A DNA stretch of 64,000 nt, from contig NC_088775.1 of NCBI RefSeq assembly GCF_954871325.1, positions 43,749,561 through 43,813,560 of the forward strand. The letters are read 5' to 3'. The stretch's first letter is position 1, and every line of letters begins with the position of its first letter. The position numbers and the translations under genes were made by a program. The stretch is from Gordionus sp. m RMFG-2023. Its lineage: Eukaryota; Nematomorpha; Gordioida; Chordodea; Parachordodidae. Positions 12,958-28,300 of the stretch are shown here, in pieces. Under the pieces are notes generated by a model. That model saw only the letters and a program-made list of their open reading frames with translations, did no database searches and had not been told where the DNA came from.

Positions 12958-13337
12958 CTAACAATTTCGCAACAAATATTCAAGGAGTAGAAATAGTATG
13001 TAAACCTGAGCCCCGATCCGACTCAAATAACGATTCCTAATGTAAAACGAGGACCTAGGAAAGAGGTGATAACCCCCTTGAACGCCACTTCCTTGAGAAT
13101 GGCAACCCATGTTATCTGGATTCGAATCAAGAGGAAGCTGATTGTCTTCGCTCAGTAAAGAATCCGGATTGTCGTCACCTTTTCGTTGTGGGTTAAGGCG
13201 ATTTGATGAGAGCAGGGTGGATGCCGATGAAGTGGGGTGTAATGTCAATTTGAGTTCCCTTTCGGCAGGGCTGACATCCAGAACTCCCCTTCTAAATTTA
13301 TCGTTCATTTGGAGAACAGCGTTGGCTAGGAGACCGA
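12958..13337 (-). CDS. MFSD1: MFSD1 exon 11 (C-terminal tail)
   Basis: I placed the acceptor at AATCAG/TCGG because it completes exon 10 in phase 1 and gives the same 24-residue distance between EIFF and the LDVS block as between EVFF and LNYS in the human protein. The SPAERELKLTL segment corresponds to the human SARQREEIKF tail. The tail then runs on for about 90 residues, rich in Ser, Asn, Asp and Gln, to a stop at 12958. A further short 3' intron (with an acceptor near TTACATTAG/GAATC) cannot be excluded, so the last ~40 residues are uncertain. Confidence 0.75.
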
Positions 13338-16300
13338 CTGATTTCCATGGTTTAATGGGTAATGGCATATATTTTATGATTTTATTGAATTTGCATATGG
13401 AGAAAATCTAAGTTTGGCAGATTATTATATGAGCCGATAAAAACAGCTAATATAGTTAGTCGTAACCTACTTAAAAGGTTTATCATTATTATTATAGAAA
13501 TTATCTTAGTCAAGCTTTAAAAGCCAATAGGGATTAGTGAGCATATATAAATGATGCATATTTTGTTTAATTAATTTTTTTAAATATAATTTTTCAGTAA
13601 CTTAGTCGATTTACAAAGGTTTCACCTAGATACATAGCATTGATATTTTATAATGACTACGACTAATTTAGGCACTTGGATGGCTAGGGAAACGCTTAAT
13701 GATTCGAATTCAATTAATTAATAATAATATAAAATTTGATTAAGAGCATAATATTCAAAATTTTATTGAATAATAAATAGATAATTAGGTATTTTAAATT
13801 GAGAAATTAAAATAGAATTCTTAGTAATATGGTATTTACTAAATAATAAGGATAAGAAGAATATTTCCAAAAACAAGTATCCTTTAAAATCTACCAGAGC
13901 TCCTGCTACTTGGGAAAAGAGTGCTAATCCCCCATTCATAAAAGCTTGCATTCTTTTGATATTTATTATAAATTTTAAAAAATCTTTGTGGAGTCATTTG
14001 CCTAAAAATACTATAAGGTATTTTTATAGTCATAAAAAAGTTTTGATCAAAAAAAACTCACAATCCATAAGCTGTGCCAAGTTGATAAGCTGGAACTTCG
14101 TAACTGACCAGCGGCCAAAGAGCGGAAGCGAGTATGGAATAAGAAATCCCCAGCAAAACCATGCAAAAATAAGGGTTGGCCAATAGGGTGAACGCCATGA
14201 GAGAATGTGCTACAATGGCGAAAAGGAAGGAAATTGTAATCCAAGTAAGGTTTCGGCCTACTTTGTCCACCACGAATCCAAGGATGGGAGATATGAAGGC
14301 AGAAATAATGTAGACTATACTAATTATAAGGAATTTTTAAAAATATAATCATTTGGGAATTTCGTAAAATTTTATGCTGGTATTTCATCGGTGAATACCT
14401 GGAATAGAATTTAAAACAATTTGAGAAGATAGTTTAGTTGAAAGGGGAAGGTGATAATGGCTCCATACAAAAATGACAGTGCAATTTATTCAATAAGTGT
14501 TTTTTTATAGAAAATGGTGTAAATGCAAAATCGGGAGATAATTTGTCGGGCTAAGATAATATGGAAAAGGTTGATTTTCAGGCCCAGCCCGGATTTCATT
14601 TTTCTTTCATAGCCTATCCAAATTTTTTTAAAAATTGTTTTTTTTCTGGTCTGGTTTCTTATTTTTAGCCTGGCTACAAAAATTTTTAATTACATTTTTA
14701 CTTTAATTTATAAATTGTCCCAAAGGAAATTGAAAATATGTGAAGTGATTTCAACTAATCAATTAGAATCATTTTCATTTAAACTGGTTTGAGTTATTTT
14801 AAGCGTGGCTCATATTTTTTTAAATTATACATTTTATAGGCTGCTCCGAACCCAGCGTCTACATGAACGGGGGGGGGGGAGGGTAGGAGCAGTTTACATC
14901 CTATTTTTTGAGGGGAGTAGGGGGTAGGCGGCTTTAATGGGTGGGTTATCTATTAAATTTTGAGATCAAATAGGACAAAATTTATTGCTGTAAAAATTAA
15001 TACTTTTATTTTAAACCTATTATAATAATTCATCAACCAAATATATATATTGCAAACAATCATAGACATTATTTTCCAAATAAAAATTTATGCTATCCTT
15101 ACAAATGTAATTTATAAGGTTTAGACATTTTCAGCAATCATATAATGCTATAATAATAAATTCATTATAAATGATGGCGGTTTTAATTGAATTTATTATC
15201 TAAAAAATAACTCCTTTATATTCACAAAATGTCGAAAGTTGGTAGTAGAGATAAAATAATTTAAATTATTCTTTTTAAATTTTCTGATAGATTATTATTA
15301 TAATTAAAAAGGGAAATTAAAAATAAGGAAACATTGCCGCCGAAGGTAAAGATTTTTTAAGGGGGGGGGGGGTAGGCATAGGTTTTTGAAAGGGGGTTGC
15401 ATCCAGTGAAAATCCTGTCATGTAGACGCTGTTCGGACCGAATTTTTAGGGCTGAGGGTCTCTTAACTAATTCTGAATGCCAAATATTTAATAGGATAAA
15501 AATTTCGATTAAATTTCTTTATAATTTTATAAATGGGTCATAAGCAAATAACCTGTTGACTACACTGGCTCTGGCCAAAGATAATCCGAATTTGTTTTGA
15601 AAGAAGGGGCTATATAAAAATAAATTATATAATTATAATACTACAAATTAAATTTGTTCGTCCAATTATTAATTATTTTTTTAAAATTAAATATATGAAT
15701 TAAGATAAAATTTGAATAAATAAGCATTTTAAACGGTAATTAAGATGCCATGAGGTAATAAAAAAAATTACATTCCGAGCCCTATAAATGTGAAGAGAGC
15801 AACGTAGTATGTGACGCAAACAATGTTTATGAGCCATACGTTTAGCGGAAAGTCTTTTATATCTTTGATCGATACCTTTTCTGCTTTGTCTTCTTAGAAA
15901 CAATACGTTTTGCAAAACATTGTAAATAGAAATATATTTTTTGAAATTTTATTTCAGAGATCTATGATTAAAGACTCCAGTCTGAATTTGAAAATGAGTA
16001 GAAATAAATTAGATTATAGCTGGACCGGGCCTAAAAATCTATCTTTGCAAATCTTATATCATTAATTAGTGCAATGAACATACAATTATTATTTAAATCA
16101 TGATTAAGGTTTATGTTTACATCTTTTTGGATTATTTAATACAATCTACAATAGGCATTAAAGGTCATTTTTCTCCAACAAATCATCAAATACTTTTTGT
16201 GACAACCACTTCTTTTTAAAATATAAATTATTATATCCGGAAAAAAATCTCGATTACTTAAACATTTTATAATTCAAGTTTTTAATGTAAAACCAGTTGA

Positions 16301-19300
16301 TAGAATGTTAAGGAAAATATAGTTCACCTTAGATCACACCCCCTTTTACCATTAATAATGTAAAGCATTGTTATTAGTTAATTTATTGTTATACTAAATA
16401 TTTGGGGTCTTTGCTTAACGCGAGAAATATGATCATCAATTTCATTCAAAACGAATAGTCATAAAAAAGGCTCAAGACTTACCTTAGATAGATTACTTCA
16501 TGAAAGGTTTTGAAATATTGATAATTAGTGTACTTCAAATCAATATAAATAATAATAAACTAATTAAATTTGTATAGTCGTTTATTAGCTTTTATTTTAT
16601 CACTCATTCATTTAAACTTACAAGATTTTTATTTACCATGTCATAATCATGGATCGGCACAGCTTTATTAATTGAATTTAAATGATTCGCAATTATATAT
16701 ATTATATAATATTTGATCAACAAAATGCTCATGCACATATTATTACTACTGTTATCAAATACTATGTAAAACGTTCGAAAGAAATCAGAAAAAAATACAC
16801 TCTAGATGAATATAAAAGAATAATCATTTTTATGTTAGTGATGGTGATTCTCTAGCTAAAGATACTTATTCAAATGTTTAAACCCTAAGTAAATTGAAGG
16901 TTAAACCTTTGTTCGTAACGATATTGTCCTGGTTTTCGTTAGTAACATCTTTGTTTCTCTCCATTGTTGCTTCGTTGTTTGCATGGGTGACAAGTTTAGA
17001 GGAGTTTCTTAGTTTTTCCGCCCTCCGGTCCATGTAAATCAAAAGTAAAGCGCTCACGAAGGACAATAAGCAGGTCAAGGTAACTAATTATGAATAATTT
17101 TTCGATTCAAATTTTACATAATTGAAAGAATTAAAAAAAAAATTGTTATTCGCTGATATTACGTTAATGATTGAAAATGGCATAAAATTATGATGTATAT
17201 TTTTAGTATAGTATACCTAACATAAAAGTGGCACCTAGGCAAATAGTTTTCTTTAAATATTTCTGAAATTCGAAGTAAATTGGTACCAACGCATTAAAAC
17301 TGACAGTGCTCCCCTAAATATGTTTTTGTGATAAATTTTAAAAAAGTAATTTAATTATTTTAAAAATATATTTTATATAAAAGTAATTGAAAATTGATTC
17401 ATATAATTAATTAATATTATATGATTTTATAAGATTTACGTATCAATCATTTTAAAAAATTAAATTATGTGGCATAAAACTATATACAGTTAACCTTCCC
17501 TTCATTATTGTTATAGAAAATACATACATATATCATATGCATCTTATTTTTCTTTAAAATTAGCTTTTTATTTTTGAATGGGATCAATATTATAAATATC
17601 TTTTTTATAAAAATGAGAAATTATACAAATTTTTTTTGTATAAATGAGAAATTACACAATAGTGGTAAATTAGAGCGCATAAATTTATTTAAATACCTAA
17701 TAAATATAGTTAACTTTTCATATTGAGTGTATTATGGCCTATTCAAAAACGAATATGGATCGAACTAAATCATTGGTATGTTTAAACAAATCAAATAATT
17801 TATTATTCGTATGTGACTATTCTTACTGAATTGATATAATAACAAATAGAAAATTATTTGATACTTTATAAGTTTAAATAGTGTTGTTAAACAGCTCGAT
17901 TTGAGCCGATTTTTAAAAACGGCTAACTCAATATTTCATCCCGAAAAATATTACGCAAGGCTGAAGATTTTGTTCATCGAAGGAACAAATATCTAGATAT
18001 ATATTATAGAAATCTCGAGGCTTAGGCAATATTTTTCTGACTAAAATATTAATTTAACACTAAGTTTAAACATTTTAGAATAAGCCAATCATAGTGTTGT
18101 CGAAAAAATGAGCCAAACCCAACCCTACCAAAATGGTCGCTCTGATCGACCAAATTTTTTACCCAAGCACAAACCAAAAACTAACTTAATATACTATTTC
18201 ATTGCTTATTTTTTGCTCATTCATATTTATATGTGATGATTTTTTTTAACCTTTTCATTCACGCTAGGCCAAAAAAAATCACTAATTTTGCAAAATATTA
18301 CAAAATTTAAGCTCCGTGAAGTTGGCCGAACGATTGGAAGCACTAACGATGAATCATGTCATTTTTTAGTGCTTGTTAGTGCTTCAATCCGTATAGTAGC
18401 CGAATTTAAGGAAAAAATGTTATAGGCAAAAATAAAAATTTGTGCCAACTTCACGCTTAAAAGTCGATTGGAAGCACTAACGATGAAACTTATATCATTC
18501 TTTAGTGCTTCGTTAGTAGAGGTTAGTGCTTCAATCCATTTTATAGCCGAATTTATGAATAAAAAGTTATTCACGAAAAAAACAAAAATAAACAAATATT
18601 GGCGACGTGCCAAAACAAAAACTAGAGTAGTACTCATCCGGTTTTCGCCATTATTTAGTGCTTAATTAATGTATTTAAATTTCATTATTAATTTAGTTAA
18701 CCGCCATATGGAAAAAAAGTTATTAGCTAAATAAAAATTATGACGTCACGATTTAAGCGTGAAGTTGGCCGAACTTTTGGAAGCACTAACGATGAAACTT
18801 ATATCATTCTTTAGTGCTTCGTTAGTAGAGGTTAGTGCTTCAATCAGTTCCTTAGCCGAATTTAAGAATAAAAAGTTATTCACGAAAAAAAAAATATAAA
18901 CAAATAATGGCGACGTGCCAAAACAAAAACTATAGGAGTACTAAACATCCGGTTTTCGCCATTATTTAGTGCTTAATTAGTGTATTTAAATTCCATTATT
19001 AATTTTGTTAACCGTCATATGAAAAAATTATAAAATTCTAAAGAAATTTTTAGAGGTCAAATTTCGGCTAGAAAATTATGAAAGCACTAACGATGAAACT
19101 TATATCATTTTTTAATGCTTCGTTAGTAGTGGTTAGTGCTTTAATCAGTTTTGTAGCCGAATTTAAGAATAAAAAGTTATTAGCAAAAAAAATAAAAATA
19201 AACAAATAATGGCGACGTGCCAAAACAAAAACTATAGGAGTACTATATATCCGGTTTTCGCCATTATTTAGTGCTTAATTAGTATATTTAAATTCCGTAA

Positions 19301-22300
19301 TTTATTTTGTTAACCGTCATATGAAAAAATTGTAACACGCAAAAGAAATTTTTAGAGGTCAAATTTTGGCTAGAAAATTATGAAAGCACTAACGATGAAA
19401 CTTATATCATACTTTAGTGCTTCGTTAGTAGAGGTTAGTGCTTCAATTCATTTTGTAGCCGAATTTATGAATAAAAAGTTATTCACGAAAAAAACAAAAA
19501 TAAACAAATATTGGCGACGTGCCAAAACAAAAACTAGAGTAGTACTTAACATTCGGTTTTCGCCATTATTTAGTGCTTAATTAATGTATTTAAATTCCAT
19601 TATTAATTTAGTTAACCGCCATATGGAAAAAAAGTTATTAGCTAAATAAAAATTATGAGGTCACGATTTAAGCGTGAAGTTCGCCGAACTTTTGGAAGCA
19701 CTAACGATGAAACTTATGTCATTCTTTAGTACTTCGTTAGTAGAGGTTAGTGCTTTAATCACTTCCGTAGCCGAATTTAAGAATAAAAAGTTATTCACGA
19801 AAAAAACAAAAATAAACAAATAATGGCGACCTGCCAAAACAAAAACTAGAGTAGTACTTAACATCCGGTTTTCGCCATTATTTAGTGCTTAATTAATGTA
19901 TTTAAATTCCATTATTAATTTAGTTAACCGCCATATGGAAAAAAGGTTATTAGCTAAATAAAAATTATGACGTCACGATTTAAGCGTGAAGTTGGCCGAA
20001 CTTTTGGAAGCACTAACGATGAAACTTATATCATACTTTAGTGCTTCGTTAGTAGAGATTAGTGCTTTAATCAGTTTTGTAGCCGAATTTAAGAATAAAA
20101 AGTTATTCACGAAAAAAACAAAAATACACAAATAATGGCGACGTGCCAAAACAAAAACTATAGGAGTACTAAACATCCGGTTTTCGCCATTATTTAGTGC
20201 TTAATTAGTGTATTTAAATTCCGTTATTAATTTGGTTAACCGTCTTTATAAAAAATTGTAATACGCTAAAGAAATGTTTAGAGGTCAAATTATGGCCAGA
20301 AAAATATGAAAGCACTAACAATGAAATTTATACATTTCTTTAGGGCTTCCTTAGTAGAGGTTAGTGGTTCAATCACTTTTGTAGCCGAATTTAAGAATAA
20401 AAAGATTTTTGCGAAAAAAACAAAAATAAACAAATAATGGCGACGTGCCAAAACAAAAACTATAGTAATAATAAACATCCGGTTTTGCCATTATTTAGTA
20501 CTCAATTAGTAAATTTGAATTCCATAATTAATTTGGTTAACCGTCTTTATAAAAAATTGTAATACGTTAAAGAAATGTTTAGAGGTCAAATTTTGGCCAG
20601 AAAATTATGAAAGCACTAACGATGAAATTTATATCCTTCTAGAGGTTAGTGCTTGAATCATTTTTGTAGCCGAATTTAAGAATAAAAAGTTATTTGCGAA
20701 AAACACAAATAATGGCGACGTGCTAAAACATGAACTATAGTAGTGCTAAACATCCGGTTTTGCCATTATTAAGTGCTCAATTAGTAAATTTGAATTCCAT
20801 AATTAATTTGGTTAACCGTCTTTATAAAAAATTGTAATACGTTAAAGAAATGTTTAGTAGGTCAAATTTTGGCCAGAAAATTTTGAAAGCATTAACAATG
20901 AAATTTATATAATTCTTTAGAGCTTCCTTAGTAGAGGTTAGTGCTTCAATCAGTTTAATAGCCTAATTTAAAATAAAAAAGTTATTAACAAAATAAACAA
21001 AAAATCTATCAGCGACAAACATTTTATTTTCACCATTATTTAGTACTTATTTTGTAAAATTTAAACCCTAATTAGTTTGATTAAAAACCCCAAGTAATTA
21101 AAAAATGCATATTGTAACCAAGTCACAAAATATTATTTCCACTACTGTCTAAATAGGTCCATTGAACACCATTCTTGTGTAATAATTATATAATTTTTAT
21201 TATTTTATTGTAACAACTACATTTTTTCTCCAGCATCTATTATTCTGAGGTGTCATTGAATGATATGGTTAAAAACATTCTCAGAAATTTTTTATTCTTA
21301 ATTCAAATTGTTCTTTTTACATAGTTTTATTTTATTCGAAAAAATTAAGCATATATTTATTTCTATCATAAATTTTAGTTATATTAAGATCACAATATTA
21401 TAAAGTACCCGTCGAACCGTGCTCAGACCTAATTTATTTTAAATAAATCGGGTTCGGGCCTAATATTTTTTAAAAAAGGGCCGGGTAGGGTTGGGCCTAG
21501 AAATTTTATTAAATATATCTAAATTTATCAATTATATATTAAATTTTTTTTGTAAAATAAAAATATTTGATTTTATTTATAGAAACTAAAAAACATATAA
21601 CATGTCTTTTATTTTGAGTAATTTTAAAAATTATTTGCTATATTTAAATAAATTCGGGGATGACCGGGCCAGGTCGGTAAATTTTTTTAAAAAAATTTCT
21701 GGTTCGGGCCAGATCGGCAAAACTTTTTTAAAAAAATTTCGGACCGCGCTGGGCTTGAAAAATTAGGCCCGATGCAGATCACTAATACTTATGTAGGAAT
21801 TCTGAGAGTTCCTGATTCGATAAATTACTGACATATTAATCCTTCAAATTTTCTGACATCTTTCTCGACGCCTAAGAAAATTTTAGACCAAAACATTAAA
21901 AAATTATATTCGATTCATAAATTTGACGTTCGTCTTTATTAAAGTTTTATTAAAAAATTTTTTAAAAAAATTATATCAAAATCAAAATGTTTTTTACAAT
22001 AACTATGGAAAGTTATTTAACTATATAAGAATGTTTCACATTATGGAAATGTGTTACATACTATAAAAATTTACAAGTAATCAAAATTTTTTGAGTAATA
22101 TAAAAAATTAACCACAGAATTCCCCACATGTGATCGCTGTAAACATATAATAAATAAAAGCCTAACAGCTGCACACATTACAAACAATCTTGAACCATCA
22201 AATTTATCTCAAGTAGATGATTTAAGACCTGATGGTATGACAACCATACCTTGGGCCCTCGGCAAATCACTTATTGGGACTACACGTGTGTCTCATAATT

Positions 22301-25300
22301 CCCTTCAAACATAAATTTCAATTTAATAACACAGGCAGAAATTAAAAAGACAAACAAATACAAAAATTTTAAAAACTTCATATTCACTCCAGTAGTGACT
22401 TCGCGGGCATTTTTCGCCTTCAACATGTTTTTAAAAAATCTGGGTAATAAAATACGACTTTTCACAAATGAACCAAGAGAATTCCTTTTTATTCGACAAA
22501 AAATTAAAATAGAAATTTTTAGACACAATTATGGTTCATTTTTGAGGACTCAATTATAGAATTTTATTTTTAATTATATAATTATAAATTATAATTTTTT
22601 AATTAGGTTTTTATTACATATTTTATAATTTTATATATTTTCATAATCCTTAGTGTATTACAATTTTTTATAAAGACGGTTAACCAAATTAATTACGGAA
22701 TTCAAATTTACTAATTGAGCACTAAATAATGGCAAAACCGGATATTTATTACTACTATAATTTTTGTTTTGGCACGTCGCCATTATTTGTTTATTTTTGT
22801 TTTTTTCGCAAAAATCTTTTTATTCTTAAATTCGGCTACAAAAGTAATTGAACCACTAACCTCTACTAAGGAAGCCCTAAAGAAGGATATAAATTTCATC
22901 GTTAGTGCTTTCATAATTTTCTGGCTATAATTTTACCTCTAAACATTTCTTTAGTCTATTACAATTTTTTATAAAGACGGTTAATCAAATTAATTACGGA
23001 ATTCAAATTTGCTAATTAAGCACTAAATAATGGTGAAAACCGGATGTTTAGTACTACTATAGTTTTTGTTTTTGCACGTCGCCATTATTTGTTTTTTTCG
23101 AAAATAACTTTTTATTCTTAAATTCGGCTACAAAAGTAATTGAACCACTAACCTATACTAAGGAAGCCTTAAAGAAGGATATAAATTTTATCGTTAGTGC
23201 TTTCATAATTTTCTAACCGAAATTTGACCTCTAAAAATTTCTTTAGCATTTTACAATTTTTTCATATGACGGTTAACAAAATTAATAACGGAATTTAAAT
23301 ACACTAATTAAGCACTAAATAATGGCGAAAACCGGATGTTTAGTACTACTATAGTTTTTGTTTTTGCACGTCGTCATTATTTGTTTTTTTCGCAAATTTT
23401 TTATTCTTAAATTCGGCTACAAAAGTAATTGAACCACTAACCTCTACTAAGGAAGCCTTAAAGAAGGATATAAATTTTATTGTTAGTGCTTTCATAATTT
23501 TCTAACCAAAATTTGACCTCTAGCAATTTACAATTTTTTCATATGACGGTAACAAAATTAATAACGGAATTTAAATACACTAATTAAGAACTAAATAATG
23601 GCGAAAACGGTTTAGTACTACTATAGTTTTTGTTTTTGCACGTCGTCATTATTTGTTTTTTTCGCAAATAACTTTTTATTCTTAAATTCGGCTACAAAAG
23701 TAATTGAACCACTAACCTCTACTAAGGAAGCCCTAAAAAAGGATATAAATTTCATCGTTAGTGTTTTCATAATTTTCTAGCCGAAATTTAACTTCTAAAA
23801 ATCTCTTTAGCGTGTTACAATTTTTTCATATGACGGTTAACAAAATAAATTACGGAGTTTAAATATACTAATTAAGCACTAAATAATGGCGAAAACCGGA
23901 TGTTTATTACTCCTATAGTTTTTGTTTTGGCACGTCGCCATTATTTTTTTATTTTTTTTGCTAATAACTTTTTATTCTTAAATTCGGCTACAAAACTGAT
24001 TAAAGCACTAACCTCTACTAACGAAGCACTAAAAAATGATATAAGTTTCATCGTTAGTGCTTTCATAATTTTCTAGCCGAAATTTGACCTCTAAAAATTT
24101 CTTTAGCATTTTACAATTTTTTCATATGACGGTTAACAAAATTAATAACGGAATTTAAATACACTAATTAAGCACTAAATAATGGGAAAAACCGGATGTT
24201 TAGTACTCCTATAGTTTTTGTTTTGGCACGTCGCCATTATTTGTTTATATTTTTTTTTCGTGAATAACTTTTTATTCTTAAATTCGGCTACAAAACTGAT
24301 TATAGCACTAACCTCTACTAACGAAGCAATAAAGAATGATATAAGTTTCATCGTTAGTGCTTTCATAATTTTCTAGCCGAAATTTGACCTCTAAAAATTT
24401 CTTTAGCGTGTTACAATTTTTTCATATGACGGTTAACAAAATAAATTACAGAATTTAAATATACTAATTAAGCACTAAATAATGGCGAAAACTGGATGTA
24501 TAGTACTCCTATAGTTTTTGTTTTGGCACGTCGCCATTATTTGTTTATTTTTATTTTTTTTGCTAATAACTTTTTATTCTTAAATTCGGCTACAAAACTG
24601 ATTAAAGCACTAACCTCTACTAACGAAGCACTAAAAAATAATATAAGTTTCATCGTTAGTGCTTTCATAATTTTCAAGCCGAATTTTGACCTCTAAAAAT
24701 TTCTTTAGCATTTTACAATTTTTTCATATGACGGTTAATTAAATTAATAATGGAATTCAAATACATTAATTAAGCACTAAATAATGGCGAAAACTGGATG
24801 TTAAGTACTACTCTAGTTTTTGTTTTGGCACGTCGCCATTATTTATTTATTTTTATTTTTTTTGCTACTAACTTTTTATTCTTAAATTCGGCTACAAAAC
24901 TGATTAAAGTACTAACCTCTACTAACGAAGCACTAAAGAATGATATAAGTTTCATCGTTAATGCTTTCATAATTTTCAAGCCGAAATTTGACCTATAAAA
25001 ATTTCTTTAGCGTGTTACAATTTTTTCATATGACGGTTAACAAAATAAATTACAGAATTTAAATATACTAATTAAGCACTAAATAATGGCGAAAACCGGT
25101 TTTTGTTTTGGCACGTCACCATTATTTGTTTATTTTTATTTTTTTGCTAATAACTTTTTATTCTTAAATTCGGCTACAAAACTGATTAAAGCACTAACCT
25201 CTACTAACGAAGCACTAAAAAATAATATAAGTTTCATCGTTAGTGCTTTCATAATTTTCAAGCCGAAATTTGACCTCTAAAAATTTCTTTAGCATTTTAC

Positions 25301-28300
25301 AATTTTTTCATATGACGGTTAACTAAATTAATAATGGAATTTAAATACATTAATTAAGCACTAAATAATGGCGAAAACCGGATGTTAAGTACTACTCTAG
25401 TTTTTGTTTTGGCACGTCGCCATTATTTGTTTATTTTTTGCTAATAACTTTTTATTCTTAAATTCGGCTACAAAACTGATTAAAGCACTAACCTCTACTA
25501 ACGAAGCACTAAAGAATGACATAAGTTTCATCGTTAGTGCTTTCATAATTTTCTAGCCGAAATTTGACCTCTAAAAATTTCTTTAGCGTGTTACAATTTT
25601 TTCATATGACGGTTAACAACATAAATTACAGAATTTAAATATACTAATTAAGCACTAAATAATGGCGAAAACCGGATGTATAGTACTCCTCTAGTTTTTG
25701 TTTTGGCATGTCGCCATTATTTGTTTATTTTTGTTTTTTTCGTGAATAACTTTTTATTCTTAAATTCGGCTATGGAACTGATTGAAGCACTAACCTATAC
25801 TAATGAAGCACTAAAGAATGATATAAGTTTCATCGTTAGTGCTTCCAAAAGTTCGGCCAACTTCACGCTTAAATCGTGACGTCATAATTTTTATTTAGCT
25901 AATAACATTTTTTCCATATGGCGGTTAACTAAATTAATAATGGAATTTAAATACATTAATTAAGCACTAAATAATGGTGAAAACCGGATGTTAAGTACTA
26001 CTCTAGTTGGCACGTCGCCAATATTTGTTTATTTTTGTTTTTTTCGTCAATAACTTTTTATTCATAAATTCGGCTACAAAATGGATTGAAGCAACCTCTA
26101 CTAACGAAGCACTAAAGAATGATATAAGTTTCATCGTTAGTGCTTCCGAGCTCAAAATTTAACTTACCTTTAAAATGGATTTATTTCATTTTTACATATG
26201 CTTAAAACATTATTTTTTTTTATAAAATAAATAAATGATGTTTATTTAACATTTGAAAAAAAATCTCGTTAAAAATTCGCCATATTGAGATTTTTATTCG
26301 TATTATTTTCCAGATTTTTCTCAAATGGATTTTTAAAAATTCATATTTCTAAAAGTATTCAATTTGATAAGGTAATATTTTATAAATACTTATATATTAA
26401 TTTATATCGTATCATGTCATCCGTGAAAATTTTAAAGCGAAATATATTATCGCAAATGCATTACCGCGAAAAGATATTAAAGCGAATGCATTACCGCGAA
26501 TACATCATAGCGAAAACAGTATCGCGAATGCGTTATAGCGAATGCATTACCGCGAAAACATTATCACGAATGTATTACAGCGAATGTATTACCGCAAATA
26601 CATCACGTCAATACCGCGAAAATTTTAACGCGAAATATATTATCGCGAATGCATTACCGCGAAAAGATATTATAGTGAATGCACTACCGCGAAAACATTA
26701 TCGCGAATGCATTACCACAAATACATTATCGCAAATGCATCATAGCGAATGCATTATCACGTATGCATCATAGCGAATGTACTAGCACGAATGCATTAGA
26801 GAGAATGCATTACCGCGAAATTATTATCATGAATGCATTACAGCGAATGTATTAAAGCATATGTATTTACGCGAATGCATTGTCGCGAATTATTATCGTG
26901 AATGTATTATCGCGAATGCATTTCGCGAATGCAATATCGCAAATGCATTAAGTATTAAAATTCTTTGCTACTCATCCACTTACTTTATAATAAGGAGTTC
27001 ATCGCTAATATTGTTACATCTGAATATTTATTATTGTAAAGGTTAAGATATATTTAAAAGGTCACGTTATATATTTTAAAAGGACGTTATTTGTATATTA
27101 TATTATAACTTTCAGACATGTTATATTATATTATCGAGGTTAATCAAATTGCATATTATTAGAAGGTAAATTGGATAATTATGTAAATGTATATATACCA
27201 AAAGAATTACAAATAAAATTCATTATCGTTTTTTAAACTTTAATCGCTTTAATATTTGGCGACGAGGTAAAAGGTCGCGCGGTTTTCGGTCAAGTTAAAT
27301 ATTATATAGAATTATAATTTTTTTTTTGTTAAAAAATAAATAAATTGATTTAGCAATTATGGATGAAAGATGAATGAGATAAATGGGCTACTGACGACTA
27401 TAGACACATAAAATATCCTCAAAATTTTCTATTGATAGAGGAGCAATTGATTTCATTAGATTAAGTCGCGGCCCTACTGAATCCGTAATGAGATATATAA
27501 AAAAAAATATATATATATAAAGGAGCTAGCTCGAAGATGCGAATTTTATGATAACGTAGAACTAAGAATTCGCGATCAATTAATCACCGGAGAACTATGT
27601 TTACGATACCCAGATACTAAAGACGAAGACCAACCGTTAAACTTAAACAAAATTATAGAATTTAAGATATAAAGGGCACTATCAAAAGGATAGATGCAGC
27701 CTATTTAGATTCCATGGATTATAGAATTTATATGATAAAGGGCACAATCAAAATGATTGATGCAGTGATGCAGCCTATTTAGATTTCCATGGATTATAGA
27801 ATTTATGATAATGATAAAGGGCACTATCAAAATGATTGATTCAGCCTATTTAGATTTCCATGGATTATAGAATTTATGATAATGATAAAGGGCACTATCA
27901 AAATGATTGATACAGCCTATTTGGAATTCCGTGGATTATAAAATTTGACACAGCCTATTTAGATTTCCAGGGATTATAGAATTTGACTTATCGTTACCAA
28001 TATATGTAGAAATTAATATGATCTACAATATAATGATAATGGTAACGTGAGACAAACTATATAGAGTAACCTGGAGTACTCCAGTGGTAGTGGTACGTAA
28101 AACTTCAGGTACTACGATTATGTGGAGAATAATTCTACCAACGAATAGCAAAAATCGCTATAGATCTACAGATAAATGATGATAAAATAACAAGCGAAAA
28201 TAAAACAGTGATGGTGGGAACAATTGGTCGAAAAACTAGAATCGCCATCACAATTGGTCGAAAAATTAGAATCGCCATCACAATCCTGGAAAAGGGAAGA

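Noticed and set aside
13142-13411. Plus-strand 89-residue frame
   Set aside because: It is antisense to the last MFSD1 exon, whose coding composition keeps the opposite strand open.
13763-17313. Two tandem MFSD1 genes, one ending at ~16.9 kb and a second from 15.9 kb to 13 kb
   Set aside because: The 16.9-17.1 kb exon first looked like a C-terminus, but it is TM6 plus the central loop. All exons then fit one gene in linear order with matching phases.
18359-26150. About a dozen similar 60-90 residue open frames on both strands between 18.4 and 26 kb
   Set aside because: They repeat at the ~300-bp period of the S1 satellite and change with each unit's indels. They are frames through a tandem repeat, not a gene family.
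26285-27046. 162- and 61-residue frames rich in Arg, Tyr, Ala and Asn
   Set aside because: They are translations of the 14-bp GCGAATGCATTA array and have no protein-like composition.
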